Source: Antedon bifida (Eukaryota > Echinodermata > Crinoidea > Comatulida > Antedonidae). From it: 64,000 bases of DNA. The notes beneath the pieces were generated by a model. It made no database searches, was not told the DNA's origin, and saw nothing but the letters and a program-made list of their open reading frames with translations. A program made the translations under genes and the position numbers. Every line of letters begins with the position of its first letter. The first letter of the stretch is position 1. Below are positions 19,471 to 29,953 of this stretch, piece after piece. Where the stretch lies: NCBI GenBank assembly GCA_963402885.1, contig OY727097.1:7502001-7566000 (forward strand), in the 5' to 3' direction.

Positions 19471-22400
19471 ATGCCTCGTGGTAGTAACTGTCAACGGACT
19501 CATCCATCCAGGGAAGGTGGTCCATGCAAGATCTGTGGTGCAACTGAAAACAGATATTGGCATATTGCAAATGCTCTACCAAACCATGCATTAGCAGTAG
19601 AAAACTTGCAGCAACATTTTAAGGTAAGTGAGATGGATTGTATTTGTTGGAATTGCCATAGGAAGTGGAATACTACTGAACAACCGATAGCAAAGAAACC
19701 AAAGGTAGACCCTAGATCGTGCCTTGTTCCAAATTGCACAAATCTTCACCAAATCCACCAAACTGACAAAGGGGATGAATGTAAGTTAAGGCAATGTTTC
19801 CAGCTTCCAGAAGCCCATGTTAAGCAGGTACCACAATTGGATGGTAAGTTTTTTATTTGTCATTTGCATTATAATATCTATAACCGTTTTCTCTCACCGT
19901 CTGAAAATTGTAGTGTATGTGATCATCGTACACCGGGTGGCAGCAATAGATCATGTGGCGATGATGTTGACAAATTTAAATCGTATTTGATTGCACTTAA
20001 TTTGTATGCTGAAGATATGGACTTGGCAAACATGCATTTATGTTTATCATGTTTTGCATCATACCATAGGTACTGTAAAGGTGAGTCATTCATCAGAGAA
20101 CAGCGATGTTCCAAACATTTCTTTCAGAGTCTCATCGATTCACTTCAAGAAAATGTTGATCGCCAGAGCTGCATTGATGTAAGCATCTACAAGTCTGTAA
20201 TTCACTTAGGGGAGGTTTTGCTTTCTGATAAAGCAATTTTACTAGATAAACTCTATCAGCATTTTTCTGAAAGTTGTCTGTTGTTTGATGTATCACAATG
20301 CAGGAATCATGAATTACACAAATTAACTGAAAAGCAGATAAAGAAACTATTACTTAAACGTATAAGGGCGTCATTAGGTGAATGTGTAACAAGCTACAGT
20401 GTCCCTGGAAACGAACGTTTAGGAATTGTTTTTAGAAGGTTTGGTACCGACATCCAGAATTGTTTGTTGAAATCCCTGTACGAGTGCAATAAGGAGAATG
20501 AGCGACTTAAAAGGCATGTGGAGGAAATGGAGAGAAAACTAAAAGGTTTAGAGGCTCAAGGTAAGTGTCATTTGACAGCTGCAGCTGATGATCTACAGTC
20601 TAGAGTGGCCACTCAGGCTAAGGTGTTTTCCGATAATAAGTTACCTATTGATACATTTGATTTCATTTCACTCATTAGGTCTTTAGATCCTGTTGTTTGG
20701 AACTTTCTTGTGCGAATAAGTCTAAATAAGCAAGAAGTTAAGTCTTTTTATAATAAGATGACATTTAAATGGGATACTCATTACATGACTACACACAAGT
20801 CAACAACACTGAGTCATAGTAAGCAATTGAAGAGACTCAATCTAATATGTTGCCTTCTGTTTTTGCAAAATGACCAGGCTTATCTTCCTTTCCATATGCT
20901 AATCACTGATATTGTTGACAAGTTTACACACTCCTCTGGGAAATGTGTAAGTATCTTGTCACAGTTTGGGATATGTGTATCAAAAGACACTTTACTTAGG
21001 TACCAGAAACATGTTGCAGAACAGGAGATGGTCAATAAACAGTTTTTAACTAATTCATTCACAGTTGTTTCTATAGATAACATTGACAAAAACTCACAAT
21101 ATGCAGCTGTCCGATCATCGGAGCACTCGCGTGGATTCCACGGTACCTCAATTCAGGCTGTTCAATCCTTACCTACAGCATGTAAGACAAATTTAACTAC
21201 TGTTTCTCAGGTTCCCCAGGTAACTCAGAGCAGCATGGTACAGCAGGTGGAAATTGGAAGAGAAAGGAGAATTTGTCAGTCAACAGTGTCAAGTTATCAC
21301 AGCGGTTCTAATCAAATGTTTAATCCACTTAATCCACAGAGAGGTCGATGTTCCAATCTGAATTTAGAAGACTTCCAGCTGTCAAATGATGAGTCTGCTG
21401 CTTTATCTAAACAGGAACATTTTCTTTTTCAGTATATCCTGACAAAGACTTCGGCAAAACTAACAAAACCAGAACTCTCTTTACCAGGTTTGAAAGCTGC
21501 ACATCATAGTGTCGGCTTTCCCAACACCGAGAAATCCGAAATTCAGTTTGTTGCAGTTCTTCCCGAACCAGCTGACAGCAAGGAGACAATTAAACACTCG
21601 TTGTCAATGCTGTATACTAAATATGATATTGGTAATTCCAGAGATCAATTGGTTGTGGCAGGTGATGGAAAAACATATGACATTCTAATGAATTTGAAAA
21701 GGGAGTATGGTACAGACCTTGACTGGATGTTACCCTACATAGGTGATTGGCATCTTTTAAAGAACTGTCAGGGCCCTATTATGAAAGTGTACCTAGATGC
21801 AGGTCTCAAGGACTTATTGCTGAAAGGAGGATATCGTGGTGCTAAGCTTACATCTGTTGCTAATGCCACTGTTTTTGACACAACACATCATTTTCTTTTG
21901 CAGGTTTGGGAGGCTTTTTATCAATTTCAGGTTAAAGCATTTTTTGATAGTACGGAATTGCGAGATGAGATTACATCTAATATTAATGATTGTATTTCTG
22001 CTTCTTTGAATAGCGAACATTTTTCATATCTGGATACTAGTTCAATGTTATCAGCTCACCCAGTATACAAGGAAAGATTCGACAAGTTTTGTAGTGAATT
22101 ATGTCTCAAAAATGCAACTTTCAGGTTCTGGCATCACTTTGTTCATCGTGATATGTTCCATTACATTAATCTTTATCTTGCTATTCGCAGTCGAAATTTT
22201 GATCTTAGGAATGCATGTGTTCTCCAGCTAACTCCATTATTCCATGCATTAGATAGGCACATGTATCTAAAAATAATTCCTTTTCATATAGCTGATCTAA
22301 AGAAATATCCTGCACACATTCTTGAATGCTTTTCACAGGGTGCATTTACAGTTAGTATCACTGGCGATAATTGGTCATGTGTAGCCCTTGATGAGGCACA

Positions 22401-24648
22401 TGAGATGGTAATCAACAAGAATGTAAAGATGGCTTTGACAACAACAGGAACAGAAGGATTATCAAAGCTAGTACACTATCTTCCACACCGCACACGATCT
22501 GTATGCAATTTATCCTTACAGTTGAGTCGTAAAATTGGATATTCATCACCTCAATTTCTGTCTCCTTCTCTAATTAAATATGAAGAAGAGAATATACTTG
22601 TTTTTTTCACAGAACTGCAGAGTGCTACAATATTGAATACAGGTCCTTCTGATCTTTTATACCATTTATTCACAGGACAAGCTGCAGCACCAAAAGCCTC
22701 CACCGATTTGCTGAATTTCTTTGAATATGGCCAGCAAGATTTAAACTCTTACCTTAAATGTATAGTTCTTAATGTTCCAGGTGCAAAGCGACCACAACGA
22801 AAGAGAAGAAATATCACCACTTTCACTCCGCCAAAGAAGACTGTTGCAAAACAGAGAAAGGAAATCCAAGATCAGAAATTACAGATATCCTGTTTAAGAA
22901 AACAGGTTGCTTGGTCAAAATCACAAAATCAGGCTATATCTGACTTTCACCAAGTTCTTTCTCTTCCTAGGGCTTTATGTTCAGCAGATGGCATACCGTA
23001 CAAAGCTAGTAAGGCTGTTTCATCTACTTTTTTTAATTCAAGGTATCCTAATGCTTTCACAGATATCTATACTCCCACCAAGGAAGCAACAGCATATATA
23101 GCAGAGGGAATGTTTTTAATCAACACTACCCCATTACAATCTCATGAGACATTCAGAGATTACATGTCCTTTCTTTTCAGGCAATGGGTTTTAAGACCAT
23201 TCCGTGAATACCATGCCAGTGAAGTTCATGTGGTGTTTGACCATCCCAGTAGACATGGTTTAAGTCCAAAGGATGTTGAGAGAACAAGGCGTGATTCAAA
23301 ACAGGATAGTACAGCTGACACTCAATTTTCTTCCATAGATGTAGATGACAAGTTACCACGCAACTGGCGTGCATTTCTTGGAGTGCGGAGCCAGAAACGT
23401 CTTCTCGTCAATCTAATATCAAGTTTCTTTGTCTCTCTTGCTTCACAGAAATTACATGATGGCCAGACTTTTATAACGTCAGGAGGTTTTGATGGTCAAG
23501 ATACTGACAAAGCTTTTTGTGCTCGAACTAATGAAACCAATTTAGTTTCAGAATATACATCTTCACACGAGGAAGGGGATTCAAGAGTGTGGCTACATTT
23601 TGCTAAAACATCCTGCAAATCTGTTGTCATTTATAGCCCAGATCGAGATACTTTTCATGTAGGTCTTCCAGTTGTAAAGAAAGCAGACAAGAAAGCTGTT
23701 GTCCAGTTGAGAGCTTCAAGAGGAGATAATTTGTATCTCTGTGTTAATTCATTGTTGTCATCATTGTCTGATGACCTTTCTTTGCAGGCTCTTGGTGATG
23801 TGGTATCTGATGTTCCAGAGTATCTTCAGGTGTTGTTTATTTGTAGCGGTTGTGATTATGTTTCATTTTTCAAAGGACATTCAAAAAAGAAATTCATGGA
23901 AGTGTTTTTTAGACATTGCAGGTTTGTTACTGGAGGGGTTTATTCAGGTTATCTGAATCAGGTTGGTTCTGGTGTTCAAGAGCTTGGACTATTAGCATTT
24001 TATAGATTGGTTGGTTGTGTTTATTTTCAGCAGCACATGTCTGCCTTTAGCGTAGATACAGCAGAAGAACTTTTTGATAATGTGAGTACAAGTACATCTG
24101 ATTTGAGTGACCTAGATATACATGTTAAATTTCTTACTGTAATCAGGGAAAGTATATTCCACCGCATCACAAGTGAGGACCAGTGGATGCCAACAGTTGA
24201 TGCTTTGAAGTATCACTGGTTAAGGACATGTTGGGTTGCTTTAGTATGGTCTCAGGCAAGTACAAATTTAGTTGTAATTCCTGACTGTATAAAGTATGGA
24301 TGGAGCCAGACAGACCAAGGCAAGATTACTGTTATCTGGGACTCTGAGGAAAATAAATTAAAGGTAAGTGAATCAGTTAGATATTTAAAGAATGGCTGCA
24401 AATGCAAGACTGGATGTATTACTGGCAGATGTGCGTGCCATAAACGCAAAAAACATTGTGGACCTGGTTGCTCTTGTTTAAGATGTAAGAACACACAAGA
24501 CTTTGAAGATGAAGACCTTACTAACAGTGACTCGGATACAGAGTCTACTTGTAGTGATTCAAGTGATGGTTCTGCTATCTGCTCAGATGATGACATGGAT
24601 GCAGATGCCGATGATACTTTTCAATTTTTAATCACTGAGACATTGTAA
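19471..24648 (+). CDS. 1725-aa transposon protein: zinc-binding N-terminus, RNase H-like core, FEN-like nuclease, CXC domain
   Basis: An uninterrupted frame with ATG at 19471, the first in-frame start after an AT-rich leader. Residues about 18-75 and 83-165 hold Cys/His clusters (CKICGA, CICWNCHRKW, CSVCDH). A coiled coil lies at about 338-362. A putative RNase H-like core follows: VSIDNIDKN (about 531-539), AGDGKTYDI, LPYIGDWHLLKN and ALDEAHEMVINK (about 973-984), acidic residues that could form a DDE-type site. Residues about 1251-1275 (VHVVFDHP...KDVERTRR) and 1365-1475 (HEEGDSR, SPDRDTF, GCDYVSFFKG) match the order of FEN1/XPG nuclease motifs. A tesmin/TSO1-type CXC domain is at about 1641-1675, and the tail is acidic. 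I know similar proteins from many invertebrate genomes as uncharacterised. The transposase role is inferred from the surrounding TIRs; the nuclease assignment is from motifs. Confidence 0.85.
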   Translation: MPRGSNCQRTHPSREGGPCKICGATENRYWHIANALPNHALAVENLQQHFKVSEMDCICWNCHRKWNTTEQPIAKKPKVDPRSCLVPNCTNLHQIHQTDKGDECKLRQCFQLPEAHVKQVPQLDGKFFICHLHYNIYNRFLSPSENCSVCDHRTPGGSNRSCGDDVDKFKSYLIALNLYAEDMDLANMHLCLSCFASYHRYCKGESFIREQRCSKHFFQSLIDSLQENVDRQSCIDVSIYKSVIHLGEVLLSDKAILLDKLYQHFSESCLLFDVSQCRNHELHKLTEKQIKKLLLKRIRASLGECVTSYSVPGNERLGIVFRRFGTDIQNCLLKSLYECNKENERLKRHVEEMERKLKGLEAQGKCHLTAAADDLQSRVATQAKVFSDNKLPIDTFDFISLIRSLDPVVWNFLVRISLNKQEVKSFYNKMTFKWDTHYMTTHKSTTLSHSKQLKRLNLICCLLFLQNDQAYLPFHMLITDIVDKFTHSSGKCVSILSQFGICVSKDTLLRYQKHVAEQEMVNKQFLTNSFTVVSIDNIDKNSQYAAVRSSEHSRGFHGTSIQAVQSLPTACKTNLTTVSQVPQVTQSSMVQQVEIGRERRICQSTVSSYHSGSNQMFNPLNPQRGRCSNLNLEDFQLSNDESAALSKQEHFLFQYILTKTSAKLTKPELSLPGLKAAHHSVGFPNTEKSEIQFVAVLPEPADSKETIKHSLSMLYTKYDIGNSRDQLVVAGDGKTYDILMNLKREYGTDLDWMLPYIGDWHLLKNCQGPIMKVYLDAGLKDLLLKGGYRGAKLTSVANATVFDTTHHFLLQVWEAFYQFQVKAFFDSTELRDEITSNINDCISASLNSEHFSYLDTSSMLSAHPVYKERFDKFCSELCLKNATFRFWHHFVHRDMFHYINLYLAIRSRNFDLRNACVLQLTPLFHALDRHMYLKIIPFHIADLKKYPAHILECFSQGAFTVSITGDNWSCVALDEAHEMVINKNVKMALTTTGTEGLSKLVHYLPHRTRSVCNLSLQLSRKIGYSSPQFLSPSLIKYEEENILVFFTELQSATILNTGPSDLLYHLFTGQAAAPKASTDLLNFFEYGQQDLNSYLKCIVLNVPGAKRPQRKRRNITTFTPPKKTVAKQRKEIQDQKLQISCLRKQVAWSKSQNQAISDFHQVLSLPRALCSADGIPYKASKAVSSTFFNSRYPNAFTDIYTPTKEATAYIAEGMFLINTTPLQSHETFRDYMSFLFRQWVLRPFREYHASEVHVVFDHPSRHGLSPKDVERTRRDSKQDSTADTQFSSIDVDDKLPRNWRAFLGVRSQKRLLVNLISSFFVSLASQKLHDGQTFITSGGFDGQDTDKAFCARTNETNLVSEYTSSHEEGDSRVWLHFAKTSCKSVVIYSPDRDTFHVGLPVVKKADKKAVVQLRASRGDNLYLCVNSLLSSLSDDLSLQALGDVVSDVPEYLQVLFICSGCDYVSFFKGHSKKKFMEVFFRHCRFVTGGVYSGYLNQVGSGVQELGLLAFYRLVGCVYFQQHMSAFSVDTAEELFDNVSTSTSDLSDLDIHVKFLTVIRESIFHRITSEDQWMPTVDALKYHWLRTCWVALVWSQASTNLVVIPDCIKYGWSQTDQGKITVIWDSEENKLKVSESVRYLKNGCKCKTGCITGRCACHKRKKHCGPGCSCLRCKNTQDFEDEDLTNSDSDTESTCSDSSDGSAICSDDDMDADADDTFQFLITETL

Positions 24649-26134
24649 CTTTGTAATTTTTTACTATGTATATATGTTACTTTCAAATAAATGCAGTGAA
24701 ATCTCTTGTAACAGAATACTACTTTTTTTTCACAAAAACACTTTTTACTTTCTGTTGATAGTAAAATATTACCATGATCTTTTTAACATTGTTCTTTCAT
24801 TATTTTTTGTTGTTGAGTATTATTTGAATGCTGCATGTATATAAACAAGTCCTATAATCAAATATATATTTCAATACTGCATGTTATCAATGTAAACATC
24901 TTGTTATTTATGCAATAATAATTTAACAGGGTATATAAACTACCTCATATTAGTTAATTTATCAGTTTATTCCATCCATGATATTATTATACCAAAGAAG
25001 TTTAAATGTTTGCATGCCTTGTAATTTTGTTGTATATAATACATAGCCTATATACATATATATATATTTTTCTAGTCATGTTAGTTTCCAGTTTGAAGTT
25101 TCAATGTTACAGTATTATTAAATGTGTGCATGTATTGTAGTGTTTTGTATATAAAATACAGTATCAGTTTATTCCATCCATGATATTATACCAAAGAAGT
25201 TTAAATGTTTGCATGACTTGTAATGTTTTTGTATATAATAGTACTTAGCCTATATATTATATTTTTATATATTTTTTGTAGTCCTATATGTTAGTTTCAG
25301 GTTTGATTTTTCAAATACAGTATTATTAAATGTGTGCATGCATTGTATTGTATATAAAATATAGTATATTTATGTAGATTTTGCAATTAGAACAATAAGT
25401 CTTTCTGTATGCTCATTTTAATGCATTTTTCACTATATCATACAGTTATCACTGTATAATACAGTAATATAACAACCATACTAAAAGTCTTTCATTCTGC
25501 ATGCATTGTAGTTCTTTGTATATCATATATATATATATATATAGTGTGCTGCATGATTGTAGTTCTTTTGTCTGTCATTTCAATAAATATATATAATATA
25601 TAAAAAAAAAAAAGTACAGTATTTATTATTATTGCTTGAAAATACAGTATTTTGTTTACAAAAAAAAGTTTTTTTTTCCCCTTTCCTTTGTCAAAAGTAT
25701 CTACTAATCAATATATGATGTTCTTAATTGTCTATATTTTCAAACGTGTAATGTAAATAGGCAATCTTTCGGTGCTTTTCTTATTTAACTGTCATACAAT
25801 TGGCTAGCCCCGATGCGACTTATCATGAGGTCAATAGACCGGCTTTTCGCCGCTGGAACAATCACTCGCTAAATGGACCTAGGCCGCGGCCTCGTATACA
25901 AGTTTAATAATAGCGATTATAAATAACCTTAATAAATATTGTATTGTCGGGGATGAACAAGTAATAATACAAGTTGTAACCGAGTATTTTTATTTATATG
26001 AATACTTGTCTGAGGCAATATCAATATCGAGTATTATTTTTCGCTACGTAAGTTCATAAATACGATCGTTAATGTGTTTACAAAATGGCGGTTTCGCTGA
26101 TTGCGATGTATAAGAATAGAGACACCTTTAGTTT

Positions 26135-26160
26135 GAATAGTCGGAGCTGCGTCCCAACAA
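26135..26160 (+). repeat. Subterminal direct repeat, right copy
   Basis: GAATAGTCGGAGCTGCGTCC and the following CAACAA match 18651-18676 with one difference and the same orientation, about 380 bp from the right end. Confidence 0.7.
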
Positions 26161-26493
26161 TCCAACTCTTTAGCTTATTATCGCATTTTGTAGATTATAA
26201 AATTCTCTAATAGGGATTTTAAATGCAAGACTGTTCAATTTTTTTTAATATTTTATTTTTACATGTTTTTAGGGTACAAATTCATAAAAAAGACATCGGT
26301 CGTTTTTGCCATTAAATTACACATTATAGGTTTGGTCAAAGTCGTTAAATTTTACATTACAATATATAACAACTATATATAAAAGTATTTCACTGATAAC
26401 ATTTGATTCATAAACTACTAAATTACCAAATAATGTGTTTTTCTAACACCCCAAAATTTGGTAATTTTGAACTAATTTCGAAAAGTAGGGCGC

Positions 26494-26542
26494 CCTCTCC
26501 GAGTCGAAATTTGACACGATTTGACGACTGGCTTTCCTACTG
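26494..26542 (-). repeat. Right terminal inverted repeat of the 8.2 kb transposon
   Basis: It ends GGCTTTCCTACTG at 26542, directly followed by the target duplication ATTA (26543-26546). Read on the minus strand it begins CAGTAGGAAAGCCAGTC and is partner to the left TIR. Confidence 0.85.
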
Positions 26543-27190
26543 ATTACAAATACCATTTTATATCGTCGAACTTCAACGATTAAGTAAATAAATAACAAAC
26601 TCAAGTTTGTTTAGAATTGAGATACTATAAGAAATAGGTAAGAAATTATGTGGATTATTTGATTTGTAGTTGTTTTGTAATTGCTACTTACAAACGATAC
26701 CCTAGCGTACTACTATACTATAATATAGAGGTCTGTGGTTAGTGTGCTATACACCGTAGGGAAGGCTGTGTGTTTAGTAGTTTCAGAGATGGCAAACGTC
26801 GTGACGTTTTTCAGCCCGATGGCTTCCGTAGCAGCACGACAATCGTGTATGGCCTGATGTGTATGTTAAATACGGTCCTGTTAAATACGAACAAATAGGT
26901 CTGCTACGCAGTGTACCTAGGCCTAGCCTGTACAAGAATACTTGCTGTTTTTAGTAGGACTAAACGGCGTAGTTCCCTTTCGCTCGCACCTGTCATTGTT
27001 ACAAATATTGTGGTTGTTTTGATCACAATTTGTATTGATTTTTATAATAATAATATATTTTTGTCTTGTAGCTGTTGGAAGAGATACACAATTGTTTTTA
27101 CTTTAGTATCTTTAGAATATTGTAAGTAGTGTATATAAAATAAATAATTTGTAGAGATGATTAATGGTTTCATGATTGGGAGTGAACTGT

Positions 27191-28220
27191 TGCCTGTTAT
27201 TTTGTAGGCTGAAACATTTACATAATTCAGATTTTATTGTTTGTGAATAAAATAAAATGAAATTAGCATTGAGACAACATGTAGGCCCCAATCAGCCGTT
27301 TCATACCCAAAGTCATTTTGAGGAAATTTCTTAATTGATTAAGAAGCATGTTGATTTGGAAAAAGTGTTAAAGTTGTTTGTTGCCATTATTAATGTTTTT
27401 CCTTGTATTTTTTTAGATTGTAGTAGAAAATATACATTGTTGGCTACAGCTGTGAGTATTAGTAGATTATCTGTTAAACGGAGAAAACATATTTTCCTTA
27501 TTTTGTGAACTGTTGCCTGTTGTTTTGTAGGCATTTTCCATTATGAAACATTTAAACATAATTCAGATTTTATTGTTTGTGATTAAAATATTAAATGAAA
27601 TTAGCATTGAGACAACATGTAGGCCCCAATCAGCCGGCCCCAATCAGCCGGCCCATACCCAAAGTCATTTCGAGGAAATTTCTTAATTTTTCAGACATTA
27701 ATTAAGAAGCATGTTGATTTGGAAAAAGTGTTAATGTTGTTTATTGCCATTATTAATGTTTTTCCTTATATTTTTTAGATTGTAGTAGAAAATACAAAGT
27801 GTCAGTTACAGCTGTGAGTATTAGTAGAGTATTTGTTAAACAGAGAAAACATATTTTCCTTACTTTATGAACTGTTGCCTGTTATTTTGTAGGCATTTTC
27901 TATTATGAAACATTTACATAATTCAGATTGTATTGTTTGTGATTAAAATATTAAATGAAATTAGCATTGAGACCACATGTAGGCCCCAATCAGCCGGCTT
28001 ATACCCAAAGTCATTTTGAGGAAATTTCTTAATTGTTCAGACATTGATTAAGAAGCATGTTGATTTGGAAAAAGTGTTAATGTTGTTTATTGCCATTATT
28101 AATGTTTTTCCTTGTATTTTTTAGATTGTAGTTGTACAGAAAATATACAGTGTCAGTTACAGCTGTGAGTATTAGTAGATTATCTGTTAAACGGAGAAAA
28201 CATATTTTCCTTACTTTATG
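27191..28220 (+). repeat. Tandem repeat of about 335 bp in the leader of copy 2
   Basis: Units start at TGCCTGTTATTTTGTAGGC or variants near 27191, 27513 and 27875. Each has a pyrimidine tract ending TTTAG, about 30-45 bases ending ACAGCT, then GTGAGTATTAG, that is, a repeated exon-like module. Three units here against four in copy 1. Confidence 0.8.
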
Positions 28221-29039
28221 CACTCCCTTAATTGATAAACATGTGTTGTCTGTAAATTTACAATACTGAGTGACCAAATATTTTTGTGTATAAAATATCT
28301 AACATTCTATTACATTAGAACATTGAATAATTAAACCTATTTTCAGATTATATGTTTATACTAGGACTTTAAATATTACAATATAACAATTTATGTGAAT
28401 TATCATTTTATACAAGTATTTGATTAAAAGCAACAAAAATACAAGTTGATTTCGCAGAAGTTGAAAAATTGTGAAGGTGAAAGTGTTATAAAAGAATTTG
28501 TTTCCGACACATTCCATGTAATGAATTTTTGACATATTTTTAGGTCAAAATATCTTCTATAGTGATTTATTTATATTGTATAAACCAAAGTCACAAATAT
28601 ATTATCAAAATTTACTTAAAAATTTGGGACAATCATCCTTTTTAACATAAATGTGGCGGTCAGTTTCTCCAGGCATCTACTTGCAATTTACAAAATGGGT
28701 CTATCCTGAATTTAGTAGTGAGTTGGTCCTAATTTGTTTTGCTAGGCCCAATAGATCATGTTACATTCCACAAGGGGGATGTGTATATTATTATTTAGCT
28801 ATTTGTAAATACACTGATTTATCTACTGATTTAATTTATAATTCTTTGACTGTAATTCTTAGTACAGTGTATCTTAAAATCAATAACTAACTCTTTTTTT
28901 TTCTTTTATTGTAGGTGACTGTCTTATATAAACCCACTGGATCTCAGAAGAGATCCGGGTCTTTAGAAAAAGATCCACTCTCCGAAGAGAGTTTCTACGA
29001 GGGGTTACCGAACAAAGAATATTTCTGTACAATTTATCT

Positions 29040-29400
29040 GTAAAACATTCAGTAAAACATTCAGTAAAACCTTGAAGATAAACCGAAGTTTATTTCAAAA
29101 CCATTTTTGCAATAAACAAAAGTTTATTACAAAACCATTTTTGCAAAAGCAAAAGTGTAAAACATTCAGTAAAACCTTGAAGATAACACAAGTTTATCAC
29201 AAGGAAACAACTAGTAAACAGAAGTTTATTAGAAAACCATTTTTGCAATAAACAAAAGTTTATTACAAAACCATTTTTGCAAAAGCAAAAGTGTAAAACA
29301 TTCAGTAAAACCTTGAAGATAACACAAGTTTATCACAAGGAAACAACTAGTAAACAGAAGTTTATTAGAAAACCATTTTTGCAAAATCAAATTTTGATTA
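29040..29400 (+). repeat. A-rich short repeat block before the copy 2 coding region
   Basis: The motif AAACAAAAGTTTATTACAAA with ACCATTTTTGCAA recurs, together with a longer block containing AACATTCAGTAAAACCTTGA that is present one more time than in copy 1. It is a length-variable tandem repeat. Confidence 0.7.
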
Positions 29401-29953
29401 TACAAACAAAAGTTTGAAGAATAAAACAGAAGCTTATTATAAAGAAATAAATATTAAACAGAGTTCATTACAAAAGAATAAATTAAAGAAGATTTAAAGA
29501 TCACTTTTATTTGGATCTGTTATTAAGTAGAATTGTAAAAAGAATAAAAATTACAATCTGAAACTATTTAGCATAACCAAGTATTACAGAGAAGTTTAAA
29601 TTAATATAAAGTATTTCATCAAGCCAATATTAAGCAGAAGCTAATTTTTGTATTCAGTGAAATTGTATAATCGAATTATTGAAAAAAAGCAGACAAAAAA
29701 AAATATTGACAAAGAGAAAAGAAATTAGGACAAAAGTTAAAAATCATAGAAACAAAAGACAATATAAAGTTGAATTGTTTTTGGAATTTTTAATAATTTA
29801 TTTTGTTGTAGCAAGGATTTCTTTTTTGAAGTTTGAATTGATAAAAAGAACCTAATTGTAATAGTCATTGGAATTGCAGAATACATTTTAATTTAATTTG
29901 TAAACAAAGTTTATTAATTTGAAGAAATTTGTTTCTTATACAAATTTTGAATA

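Larger units (their letters stand above)
18310..26542 (+). mobile_element. 8.2 kb TIR DNA transposon encoding a transposase-like/FEN-like/CXC protein
   Basis: The left terminus is CAGTGGGAAAGCCACTT and the right terminus is the inverse of CAGTAGGAAAGCCAGTC. Similarity continues inward over about 45 bases (AAATCGTGT, AATCGACT-like). Both ends are flanked by ATTA (18306-18309 and 26543-26546), a 4 bp target duplication. The empty site is visible in Helentron copy 1 near 1310-1330 (GATAAAATTACAA), which confirms the limits. It holds one uninterrupted gene (19471-24648). It also has direct subterminal repeats at 18651-18676 and 26135-26160. It looks whole, so it may be a recent autonomous insertion. 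A 4 bp target site would fit several superfamilies, such as Sola, but I cannot assign one. Confidence 0.9.
24649..26542 (+). other. 3' non-coding region of the 8.2 kb transposon
   Basis: The region is AT-rich and has no gene. A polyadenylation-like AATAAA follows the stop codon near 24688. A block containing GTTTATTCCATCCATGATAT and AAGAAGTTTAAATGTTTGCA occurs twice, at about 24963 and 25166, so there is an approximately 205 bp tandem duplication. TA microsatellite runs lie near 25060 and 25530. The second subterminal repeat (26135-26160) and the right TIR (26494-26542) close the element. Confidence 0.7.
26543..29953 (+). other. Non-coding leader of Helentron copy 2 (right of the nested transposon)
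   Basis: It continues the leader interrupted at 18309. It matches copy 1 from about 1320 on, including AAGAAATAGGTAAGAAATTATG, the roughly 335 bp tandem units (27191-28220), the AT-rich block with GGCGGTCAGTTTCTCCAGGC (28660), the TTGTAG/GTGACTGTCTTATATAAACC site at 28913, and the A-rich short repeats. No conserved protein is encoded. Confidence 0.65.

Noticed and set aside
19471-24648. Host gene encoding a CXC-domain (tesmin/LIN54-like) regulator
   Set aside because: LIN54-type proteins have paired CXC repeats and are shorter. This frame has no introns and lies exactly between TIRs with a target duplication, so it is a transposon gene.
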